This document shows, piece by piece, positions 1 to 5,186 of a DNA stretch of 5,186 nt. The notes beneath the pieces were generated by a model. That model was not told the DNA's origin and did no database searches. It was given only the letters and a program-made list of their open reading frames with translations. The stretch's first letter is position 1, and every line of letters starts with the position of its first letter. The stretch is taken from contig CAZYOC010000294.1 in assembly GCA_964648415.1 (NCBI GenBank), positions 1 to 5,186 on the forward strand, in the 5' to 3' direction. The translations under genes were made by a program, and so were the position numbers. Source of the DNA: G963669175 sp964648415. Its GTDB lineage: Bacteria > Electryoneota > Electryoneia > Electryoneales > Electryoneaceae.

Positions 1-22
1 TCCTGCTTTCGCAGGAATGACA
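1..22 (-). repeat. REP-like hairpin repeat, copy A, downstream of the propeller gene
   Basis: Bases 1-6 (TCCTGC) pair perfectly with 11-16 (GCAGGA). Read with the minus-strand gene, the loop is GAAA closed by C-G, a GNRA tetraloop, and the element reads TGTCATTCCTGCGAAAGC. It begins about 46 bases after the stop codon. The outer stem is cut off by the window edge. It belongs to the same family as copies C and B at the other end. Dispersed intergenic palindromes of this general form are familiar from many bacterial genomes. It could serve as a transcript 3' end or terminator, but any U-tract would lie outside the window, so only the hairpin is supported. Confidence 0.7.
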
Positions 23-68
23 TCATGGGACATTTCATTCGAGAATTACTCTAACTTCCCGGCGTCAG

Positions 69-2285
69 TCAGATCCGGTAGCAGGTGATCTCGTCTTTGC
101 CGACCACAAACAGCTTCGTCCGGTCGCTGCTGAAGAACATGTCGACATCCTTGGCCTTGTGTTCTTTCGTCTTCCAGACCACCTTGCCGTCCTCCAGCGA
201 GATCATTTGCAGCCACTTTTTGTACTGGTAGATGAGGCCCTGGGAGGTAATTTCCGGGGCCAGGTTGATCTTGTCGCCACGCCATTTCCATTCTTCCAGG
301 AAGCGAATGGTCCCATCGCTGTCGATCCGCGCGATGGCGTCCTCGGCCATGACCAGGAAGTCACCGTCGCCCAGCGGGAACGCGCCATGGGACATCCGGT
401 ACTCGTATTCCTTCGTGGTCACATTGTAGTAGTACCCGTGGGTATAGGTGATCCCCGTCAGGATGATGGCCACACCGTCTTCCCCGATCTCGCCGATGTC
501 TTCCTTTTTCAGGTCGATCTCCCAGGCGATCCCGGGGTCGGCGATGTCGATGCGCCGGAAGTAGCGTTCGTTGCAAAGGTAGCAGGCGTTCGTCTCGGGA
601 TCGTAGTGGGACAGAAAGGTACCCATGGGATCCTTTTCTTCCGTCATCCAGATCTCTTCACCGGTGGCGGCGTTGAGGATGAAGAAGCCGTGATCCCTGG
701 ATTCTTTCAGATCGCCCTCGACTTTGTCTCCCTGCCCGGAGAAGCTCCAGCGCGACCAGCCGATCTTGCCGAACACCTTGCCGTTGGCGACAACCACGTC
801 CGACACATGATCGTATTCCGGGCTGGTCCACAGCGTTTCGCCGGTTTCCAGGTCCACCTTGACCAGGCCGGGCTCGGCGATGACATAGGCGGTATTGCCT
901 TCCAGGATCGGGTCGATCACGGCTCCGGCGGCGACCAACACGCCCGGGTGCATCATCCCGGTCACCGGAACCATGTTCGGACGGTACTTCATCCAGTTTT
1001 CGTACAGTTTCAGGCGGGTGTGGTAGATCAGCTCACCGGTCTTCTTGTTGATCCGGGTGAAGCCTTCGCCGCCTTTCAGCTTGTTGGAGGCGCCCCAGTC
1101 CGCTCCCCATTTCTCCGCAGGATCGTAATCATAGCCCCGGCTTTCTGTCGCGAAGGTGTAATAGATTGCATCGTCGCCGACATCCTCCACGTGCATGAGG
1201 GCGGCCGAAACCTGGCCGAAGATGGAGCCGTTCATGCTGCGCACCAAGGGCACAGGACCGTATTTCAGTTCACCCGTGGCGAAGTCAAACCCGTAGGCCA
1301 GGAATGTCGTACCAATGGTCAGTTTGCTCTTGAAGCCGACCGCGTACAGAGTGCCGTCGTCGAGCATCTCCACCTGGTACATGATGGCTGACGTGTTTTC
1401 GCCGCCTTCCCACAGCGTCTCGCCGGTCGCCAGGTCCAATGCCAGGGTGCGTTTCTTGTCCGCGAGCAGGGCGTAGTTCCCGCCCTCGTGTTCAAAGGGG
1501 ACATACCCGTACTTGGGGCTGACCTTCTCTTCGATTTCCCAGTTCTTGCTCCCGTCCGAAATATTGATGCCGAAGGTCTTCTTTTTGCCGAACACAACCA
1601 GGGTTTTGTCGGTGGAGAAGGAGACGGGTTCGTCCACGACATCGTTATCGAACCGGACTTCGTACGTTCCCATGAGGCTGCCGTCGGCGCCGTTGTACAG
1701 GTAGCTTTCCTTGTCGCCCAGGATGAGGAGACGGTCGCCGAAGTCGCGGGTCAGCTCCCAGAAGGTGCTCTGCCCCGCCTCGACAAGATCATCGCTGATG
1801 GAGAACTCTTCCTGACGCCAATGGACCTCGCCGGTGTTGGGGTTCATCGACACCAGTTCGTCTTCAAAGATGACGATGAAGTAGTCATCGAAATTGATAT
1901 ACTCCAGGTACTCCTTCATCTTGAGTTTGGCATCCGATTCCCACGCGAGTTCGCCGTTGGACAGGTCATACGCCATCATCGACTTTTTCGTCGAGGTGAT
2001 GAACAGTCTCTCGCCCCAGATCAGGTCCAGACCTTCATCGTAGTAGTCGTCGATCTCCGCGTCCCACAAGGTTTCGCCGGTGTTCCCGTCCACCATGAAC
2101 AACCGCTCCTCGTTGTGGAGGAAGATCTTGGAGTCATCCTGAATGAAGTTGATGCGAGCGATTTTCTCGTCGGTCTCGATGTCAAAAAGCACATCGGGTT
2201 CAGCAGCATTTACGATGAAGGCGATCGACGGCAGCAGAATCAGGGTTGCAACCAGCATCGTCCAGCTCTTGCCACGGGGTACCAT
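69..2285 (-). CDS. Exported PQQ-repeat-like beta-propeller protein
   Basis: A 738-residue protein starting MVPRGK. A signal peptide is clear: basic n-region (R4, K6), hydrophobic stretch at residues 10-25 and a likely cleavage after VNA (27) or NAA (28). The mature part is a series of blade motifs of the form (T/D/N)G-x-x-x-(W/Y), at about residues 69, 110, 151, 244, 287, 337, 416, 481, 541 and 699, with weaker ones near 201, 583 and 657. These are typical of PQQ-like (quinoprotein/BamB-like) propellers. About 13 motifs suggest either one propeller with insertions or two smaller ones. The first strand (LFDIETDEKI) looks like the strand that completes the last blade. No dehydrogenase catalytic features are recognisable, so a structural, ligand-binding or assembly role is as likely as enzymatic activity, and PQQ binding is not implied. 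Residues 568-571 form CYLC; the only other cysteine is C735. No C-terminal sorting domain is present, so periplasmic or outer-membrane-associated location is inferred. The ATG at 2285 is preferred over an in-frame TTG 11 codons upstream because of its Shine-Dalgarno site. It is divergent from the ASST gene. Confidence 0.93.
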   Translation of the reverse strand: MVPRGKSWTMLVATLILLPSIAFIVNAAEPDVLFDIETDEKIARINFIQDDSKIFLHNEERLFMVDGNTGETLWDAEIDDYYDEGLDLIWGERLFITSTKKSMMAYDLSNGELAWESDAKLKMKEYLEYINFDDYFIVIFEDELVSMNPNTGEVHWRQEEFSISDDLVEAGQSTFWELTRDFGDRLLILGDKESYLYNGADGSLMGTYEVRFDNDVVDEPVSFSTDKTLVVFGKKKTFGINISDGSKNWEIEEKVSPKYGYVPFEHEGGNYALLADKKRTLALDLATGETLWEGGENTSAIMYQVEMLDDGTLYAVGFKSKLTIGTTFLAYGFDFATGELKYGPVPLVRSMNGSIFGQVSAALMHVEDVGDDAIYYTFATESRGYDYDPAEKWGADWGASNKLKGGEGFTRINKKTGELIYHTRLKLYENWMKYRPNMVPVTGMMHPGVLVAAGAVIDPILEGNTAYVIAEPGLVKVDLETGETLWTSPEYDHVSDVVVANGKVFGKIGWSRWSFSGQGDKVEGDLKESRDHGFFILNAATGEEIWMTEEKDPMGTFLSHYDPETNACYLCNERYFRRIDIADPGIAWEIDLKKEDIGEIGEDGVAIILTGITYTHGYYYNVTTKEYEYRMSHGAFPLGDGDFLVMAEDAIARIDSDGTIRFLEEWKWRGDKINLAPEITSQGLIYQYKKWLQMISLEDGKVVWKTKEHKAKDVDMFFSSDRTKLFVVGKDEITCYRI

Positions 2286-2291
2286 GAAACG

Positions 2292-2298
2292 TCCTCCC
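2292..2298 (-). promoter_or_regulatory. Ribosome binding site of the propeller gene (sets the start)
   Basis: Read on the minus strand this is GGGAGGA, six bases before the ATG at 2285. A longer in-frame reading from a TTG at 2318 would put this site inside the coding sequence and add 11 polar residues ahead of a good signal peptide. The ATG start is therefore preferred. Confidence 0.85.
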
Positions 2299-2474
2299 TG
2301 TTTGACGTTCTTACCCAACTCGTTTGTCCGGAGTCTGAGGCGGTTGCGGCAATGAAGTTGTTCCGGATTTCTCTTCGTTAATGGATTTACAAATGTAGAG
2401 GACGTTGCAAAGCCATGGCAAATGAAACCAAAGATTATCCATAAGTTTTCAAGCCTGCACCCGCATTGAGTACT

Positions 2475-2518
2475 GAAATATTCCGGTTTTAATCTGGTTT
2501 GTCAGGGGTTGATATTTC
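2475..2518. repeat. Inverted repeat across the divergent promoters
   Basis: GAAATAT (2475-2481) and ATATTTC (2512-2518) are exact reverse complements separated by 30 bases. The left arm overlaps the candidate -10 of the minus-strand promoter, and the right arm touches the candidate -35 of the plus-strand promoter. It could be an operator for a dimeric regulator, but a 7-base AT-rich repeat can also arise by chance. Confidence 0.3.
2477..2505 (-). promoter_or_regulatory. Candidate promoter for the propeller gene
   Basis: Read on the minus strand, CTGACA (2505-2500) is followed after a 17-base spacer by AATATT (2482-2477). These match the sigma-70 consensus at 5/6 and 4/6 positions. Transcription would start near 2470 and give a leader of about 185 bases. 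The assignment rests on sequence resemblance only, and the sigma factor preference of this organism is unknown. Confidence 0.35.
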
Positions 2519-2545
2519 GAGGCTTACTTCTAATAAGTGTATAAT
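2517..2545 (+). promoter_or_regulatory. Candidate promoter for the ASST gene
   Basis: A perfect TATAAT lies at 2540-2545. The hexamer 17 bases upstream (2517-2522, TCGAGG) matches the -35 consensus at only 3/6 positions, so the call depends mainly on the -10. Transcription would start near 2552 and give a leader of about 158 bases. Two further TTGACA hexamers occur downstream (2550-2555 and 2582-2587). The second has a weak -10 partner, CAGAAT at 2603-2608 with a 15-base spacer, which could be an alternative start. Confidence 0.35.
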
Positions 2546-2617
2546 CCGGTTGACACTATCCGCTCCGAGAGACTCGACAGCTTGACATCCTGGATCTTCG
2601 CGCAGAATCGAAAATGA

Positions 2618-2690
2618 GCATGACCGGGCGTCGCCTGCGGGTTGCGAGCCATGTCTCCGGCTCTTAGCTTAAAAGCAAAACCGGTCACGC
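2618..2690 (+). promoter_or_regulatory. Paired leader structure just upstream of the ASST ribosome binding site
   Basis: GCATGACCGG (2618-2627) pairs with CCGGTCACGC (2681-2690) at 9 of 10 positions, with one A-C mismatch. Inside it, GAGCC (2646-2650) pairs with GGCTC (2659-2663) around an 8-base loop. The outer stem ends eight bases before the Shine-Dalgarno site, so an RNA fold here could affect translation. It matches no riboswitch class I can recognise. Pairing is seen in the sequence; a regulatory role is inferred. Confidence 0.35.
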
Positions 2691-2697
2691 AAGCCTT

Positions 2698-2703
2698 GAG
2701 GAG
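2698..2703 (+). promoter_or_regulatory. Ribosome binding site of the ASST gene
   Basis: GAGGAG lies six bases before the ATG at 2710. This supports that start, which also places a signal peptide at the extreme N-terminus. Confidence 0.85.
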
Positions 2704-2709
2704 TTCTGC

Positions 2710-4893
2710 ATGTCGTTACCTCGTAGTGCGGTTGTACCCCTGTTGTTCGTTGTTTTTCTTACTTCACCGTGGGTTCTGCTTCATGCATCCGGATCAACAT
2801 TACGGAACCCGGTCGATGCGGAGTTGCAGGCCGGTATGTTCATCAACCCGCGTCCGGGCGCCCGACACGCCAATCCGCAGACGACATTGAGTCTGCGTCC
2901 GGGTGAAGTGCTGACTCGGGGAGATCTGCCGACCCTGCGCAGCCTGCATGTGGTGGGAAGCCTGAGCGGTGTCCATACCGGCGAGATCCTGCTGGCGCGC
3001 GACAACCGAACCGTCATCTTCAAACCGGATCAGTCTTTTCTGGCGGGCGAAACGGTCACAGTGGCGTCGCAGCAAACCGGCGCGTTCCCCGCACTCCGCT
3101 ATTCGTTTCGCATCAATCCCGATCCGCTCGACGAAGCGACAATTCAGCGGTTGAACGAGCAATTCTACCAGTTGGAAGAGACGGAACGAGCGAACCGTGG
3201 GCGGGCTGTGCGGACATCTACGTCGACCCCACAGGTCAGCGGCGACGAGCTGAACGAGCTGGCGCTACCCGATGTGTTCCCCGAGTATTCTTTCACTGCG
3301 GTGGACAGCGGCCTGGTTCCAGGCTACCTGTATTTAACCGTTTCAAACAATCATCTTCAGGTGTACTATGCGGTGATTTTGGATAACGAGGGTGAGATCA
3401 AGTTCTTCAAGCGCATTCAGGACCACCGCTTTGAGGATCTGCATCCCATGACGGCGGCGAACAGAATCGCGTACTTTGATTCCGAACTGCAGGGGTATGA
3501 GATTCTCGATGGCAGCACCTATGTCCCTGTCGATACAATCACCGGGGCGAACGGGTACGATACGGACATGCACGAGCTTTTAATGCTGGAGGACGGCACG
3601 ACCTGGCAGATCCTGCACGACTACCGCATCGTGGACCTGACGCATCTGGGCGGACGTGAGGACGCCCTCGTGCTGGGGATGGGCGTGCAGGAGCAGGATC
3701 CCGACGGGAACGTGGTCTTCGAATGGCTCAGCCTGGATTATATTCCGGTGGGAGATTCCGATGACCGGTATGTCAATTACAATGGCAACCTGGTGGATTA
3801 TTGCCACATGAATACCATTGAGCTGGATGATGACGGCAACCTCTTGTTGTCCCTGCGTAATCTCCACGAGATTACCAAGGTTAACTACGACACCGGCGAG
3901 ATCATGTGGCGCCTGGGTGGCGGTGAAACCAACGAGTTCGAGTACCTCAACAACTCGCCGATGTTTTCCATGCAGCACGATATCCGTCGCCTCGACAATG
4001 GCAACATCACCCTGTTCGACAACGGTGTTGATATGTTTCCAGAATATACCTATGTCAAGGAATATGAAGTTGATACAGTGAATATGTCAGTAGACATGGT
4101 GTGGAGTTACGCACAGGATCCACCCACATTCAGCATGTATCGCGGCAATTCGCTTCGCCACGACAATGATAACACTGTCATCGGTTGGGGCTTGTGCGAG
4201 GTCGGAACCCCGCTGGTGTCGGAGATCAACCTGGATGGCGAAGAGCTGCTGGCGGCCACTTTCTACAATACGGGCAACTATCGCTGGCACGGCTACCGGG
4301 CGTACAAGTCGCCCCTGATCGGCGTGGCGGAAAAGCCGTATGTCGATTTCTCCCTGCGAGATTCCTGCATCGTACTCTACATGTACCAGTTCGGACGGGA
4401 AGACATCGTCAGCTATGACATCTATTTGGATACCGACACAGAGCCGACGACGTTCTTCGCGAACACCTCGGACAGCGTGTACATCCTGCACACGCTGGAT
4501 CCTTCTGAAGAGTACCATGTCCGGGTCCGTTCCATCAACGAGGATGGCGAGGTCAGCGGCTGGTCCAACGAGATGTACTTTGAGGGCAGGTACGCCGTGG
4601 ATGAACGGGATCTTGCAGGGATGCCGAATCGTTTTACCCTGTTGCCCGTGTATCCGAATCCATTTAACTCGTTCGCACGCATCCGCATGCAGATGCCTCA
4701 CCGGGATCATGCGACTGTGCGAGTGTTGAATACGCTGGGACGTGAGGTCGAAGTATTGTTCGACGGTCCCTGCCCGGCGGGAGTCCGGCGGATGACCTTC
4801 GACGGCTCGGACTACGCCAGCGGGGTGTACTTCATCCAGGCGGAAGCTGAAGGGTTTGGCAGCCGGCAGAAACGGCTGATTCTCGTGAAGTAG
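2710..4893 (+). CDS. Secreted arylsulfotransferase (ASST)-family protein with type IX-style sorting domain
   Basis: A 727-residue multidomain exported protein. Residues 1-26 form a signal peptide (hydrophobic 8-24, likely cleavage after LHA). Residues about 44-135 look like an SbsA-type Ig domain (GSLSGVHTGEI, DNRTVIFKPDQSF, LAGETVTV). Residues about 190-540 are an ASST propeller: DMHEL (H288), DYCHMNT (H366, N368), SLRN (R383), WRLGGGE (400-406), MQHD (H423) and LFDNG (435-439). In E. coli AssT, which transfers sulfuryl groups between phenols without PAPS through a sulfurylated histidine, the active site is H252, H356, N358, R374 and H436. Here H366/N368/R383 reproduce the H-x-N spacing and nearly the H-to-R distance (17 against 18), and H423 is the probable nucleophile. 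Residues about 541-625 resemble a fibronectin-III domain. Residues 641-727 are a sorting domain (YPNPFN 648-653, LGREV 676-680, ASGVYF 703-708). Donor and acceptor cannot be read from sequence. The set is intact, so an active enzyme is likely, probably at the cell surface or released. Confidence 0.94.
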   Translation: MSLPRSAVVPLLFVVFLTSPWVLLHASGSTLRNPVDAELQAGMFINPRPGARHANPQTTLSLRPGEVLTRGDLPTLRSLHVVGSLSGVHTGEILLARDNRTVIFKPDQSFLAGETVTVASQQTGAFPALRYSFRINPDPLDEATIQRLNEQFYQLEETERANRGRAVRTSTSTPQVSGDELNELALPDVFPEYSFTAVDSGLVPGYLYLTVSNNHLQVYYAVILDNEGEIKFFKRIQDHRFEDLHPMTAANRIAYFDSELQGYEILDGSTYVPVDTITGANGYDTDMHELLMLEDGTTWQILHDYRIVDLTHLGGREDALVLGMGVQEQDPDGNVVFEWLSLDYIPVGDSDDRYVNYNGNLVDYCHMNTIELDDDGNLLLSLRNLHEITKVNYDTGEIMWRLGGGETNEFEYLNNSPMFSMQHDIRRLDNGNITLFDNGVDMFPEYTYVKEYEVDTVNMSVDMVWSYAQDPPTFSMYRGNSLRHDNDNTVIGWGLCEVGTPLVSEINLDGEELLAATFYNTGNYRWHGYRAYKSPLIGVAEKPYVDFSLRDSCIVLYMYQFGREDIVSYDIYLDTDTEPTTFFANTSDSVYILHTLDPSEEYHVRVRSINEDGEVSGWSNEMYFEGRYAVDERDLAGMPNRFTLLPVYPNPFNSFARIRMQMPHRDHATVRVLNTLGREVEVLFDGPCPAGVRRMTFDGSDYASGVYFIQAEAEGFGSRQKRLILVK

Positions 4894-4905
4894 AGATGGG
4901 CTGCA

Positions 4906-4933
4906 CTGGCGAGGGGTAGCTGGCGAGGTGTGG
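4906..4933 (+). repeat. 14-base tandem duplication
   Basis: CTGGCGAGGGGTAG (4906-4919) is followed directly by CTGGCGAGGTGTGG (4920-4933). The units match at 12 of 14 positions, including the first nine. It starts 13 bases after the stop codon. It is probably a replication-slippage duplication, and no function is evident. Confidence 0.6.
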
Positions 4934-4968
4934 TCCGGGAAAGCGTACCGTATCAGAATGCCATGGTC

Positions 4969-5022
4969 TCTCATCCCAGCGAAGAGCCTGCCCTCGAACG
5001 TTGTGATCGGGGGCTGGGATCC
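4969..5022 (+). repeat. REP-like hairpin repeat, copy C, with an expanded loop
   Basis: The left part TCTCATCCCAGCGAAG (4969-4984) matches copy B (5161-5176) at 15 of 16 positions. The right part GGCTGGGATCC (5012-5022) matches copy B (5176-5186) at 10 of 11. ATCCCAGC (4973-4980) pairs perfectly with GCTGGGAT (5013-5020). Where copy B has a 4-base loop, copy C has 32 bases. The two differences from copy B, C4975 and G5018, pair with each other, so the stem is kept by a compensatory change. Confidence 0.6.
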
Positions 5023-5118
5023 AGGCAAGGTGCAAGAACATAAGCTGTCAGCAATTCGGAACAGAGCCAGTGTTCAATGCAAGGTTTTCATAGCCAACAT
5101 CTTGTAGTGTATAAACAT

Positions 5119-5140
5119 GTCTGGATTCCTGCTTCCAGAC
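5119..5140 (-). repeat. Partial hairpin repeat, copy D, opposite orientation
   Basis: GTCTGGA (5119-5125) pairs with TCCAGAC (5134-5140) around an 8-base loop. The stretch GGATTCCTGCTT (5123-5134) looks like one half of the family element, and TCCTGCTT is identical to the first eight bases of copy A. The second half is not family-like. Its GGATTCC (5123-5129) is the exact reverse complement of the last seven bases of the window, so D and B form an inverted pair. No T-run follows, so a terminator is not supported. Confidence 0.45.
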
Positions 5141-5160
5141 TGTATCACAATAGGAACAGC

Positions 5161-5186
5161 TCTCATTCCAGCGAAGGCTGGAATCC
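5161..5186 (+). repeat. REP-like hairpin repeat, copy B, at the window end
   Basis: ATTCCAGC (5165-5172) pairs perfectly with GCTGGAAT (5177-5184) around a GAAG loop. Read with the ASST gene it has the same sense, core and loop size as copy A has relative to its own gene. It differs from A by a swapped base pair in the stem (A-T in place of T-A), which keeps the pairing. It lies about 270 bases after the ASST stop and runs into the window edge, so its outer part is missing. Confidence 0.7.

Larger units (their letters stand above)
2286..2709. other. Divergent intergenic regulatory region
   Basis: These 424 bases separate the two start codons and hold no convincing gene. They are visibly more AT-rich in the middle (about 2380-2550) than the flanking genes. 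They contain both ribosome binding sites, two candidate promoters facing away from each other around 2477-2545, an inverted repeat overlapping those promoters, and a paired leader structure at 2618-2690. The predicted untranslated leaders would be long, roughly 160-190 bases on each side. An 8-base palindrome (GCCATGGC, 2412-2419) lies in the leader of the minus-strand gene. No tRNA, known riboswitch or transposon end was recognised. Confidence 0.7.
4894..5186. other. Non-coding tail downstream of the ASST gene
   Basis: These 293 bases hold no convincing gene or RNA gene on either strand. No hairpin followed by a T-run lies directly after the stop codon. The stretch contains a 14-base tandem duplication and three members or fragments of the hairpin repeat family (C, D and B). 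About 80 bases at 5035-5115 show nothing I recognise. Confidence 0.6.

Noticed and set aside
159..1391. Long plus-strand open reading frame of about 410 codons opposite the propeller gene, and a second at 1488-2381
   Set aside because: Both are antisense shadows of a gene with clear blade repeats, a signal peptide and a ribosome binding site. Their translations show no domain, and the frames stay open because of the codon composition of the real gene.
2286..2318. N-terminal extension of the propeller protein by 11 codons from a TTG at 2318
   Set aside because: The extension overlaps the strong Shine-Dalgarno site (2292-2298) of the ATG at 2285 and would push the signal peptide inward.
2614..2667. 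Possible 17-codon leader peptide (ATG at 2614, TAG at 2665-2667) ahead of the ASST gene
   Set aside because: There is no ribosome binding site before the ATG, and the peptide composition (M-S-M-T-G-R-R) suggests no attenuation signal. It overlaps the paired leader structure, which explains the region better.
2671..2703. Similarity to a cyclic-di-GMP (GEMM-I) riboswitch: GCAAAACC followed by ACGCAAGCC
   Set aside because: GEMM-I needs a hairpin between these two parts and a second long hairpin after them. Here they are adjacent and the ribosome binding site follows at once.
4087..5028. Minus-strand open reading frame of about 313 codons opposite the ASST C-terminal half
   Set aside because: It lies antisense to the fibronectin-like and sorting domains, whose motifs are unmistakable on the plus strand. 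It has no recognisable fold or ribosome binding site.
5119..5140. Rho-independent terminator for the ASST gene
   Set aside because: The hairpin is real but is followed by TGTATCACAA rather than a T-run, and it lies over 220 bases from the stop codon.
1..5186. Composite transposon bounded by the inverted hairpin repeats at the window ends
   Set aside because: There is no transposase or integrase in the window, further copies of the repeat lie inside it, and no target duplication can be seen. Dispersed REP-like repeats explain the ends more simply.

Overview
The window carries two long genes transcribed away from each other from a shared 424-base intergenic region, with a short non-coding stretch outside each stop codon. 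Both encode exported proteins built on beta-propeller folds. The left gene (minus strand) is a PQQ-repeat-like propeller protein of 738 residues with a signal peptide. The right gene (plus strand) is a 727-residue arylsulfotransferase (ASST)-type protein. It has a signal peptide, an N-terminal Ig-like domain, a propeller carrying the ASST active-site motifs, a fibronectin-III-like domain and a C-terminal YPNPFN-type sorting domain.

The C-terminal tail (YPNPFN, LGREV, ASGVYF, ending in LILVK) is typical of type IX secretion cargo in the FCB superphylum and related candidate phyla (Ignavibacteria, KSB1, Eisenbacteria, Latescibacterota, Marinimicrobia and similar). Both genes have strong GGAGG-like ribosome binding sites and a fairly GC-rich coding sequence, which argues against Bacteroidota proper, where Shine-Dalgarno sites are usually weak. 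I cannot name a genus.

Layout: 1-22, a hairpin repeat just beyond the minus-strand stop; 69-2285, the PQQ-like propeller gene; 2286-2709, the divergent regulatory region with two candidate back-to-back promoters and a paired structure just upstream of the plus-strand ribosome binding site; 2710-4893, the ASST gene; 4894-5186, a non-coding tail with a 14-base tandem duplication and three more members of the hairpin family.

The most unusual structure is that hairpin family. Four copies or partial copies share the core TCATTCC(T/A)GCGAA(A/G)GC. In three of them the arms differ from each other but remain perfectly paired, and one complete member lies downstream of each gene in the same sense as its transcript. 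Both ends of the window fall in a copy, which is what a contig broken at dispersed repeats would look like. I see no sign of a defence system, CRISPR array, transposase or RNA gene. The functional link between the two propeller proteins is inferred from their divergent arrangement and common export, not shown.
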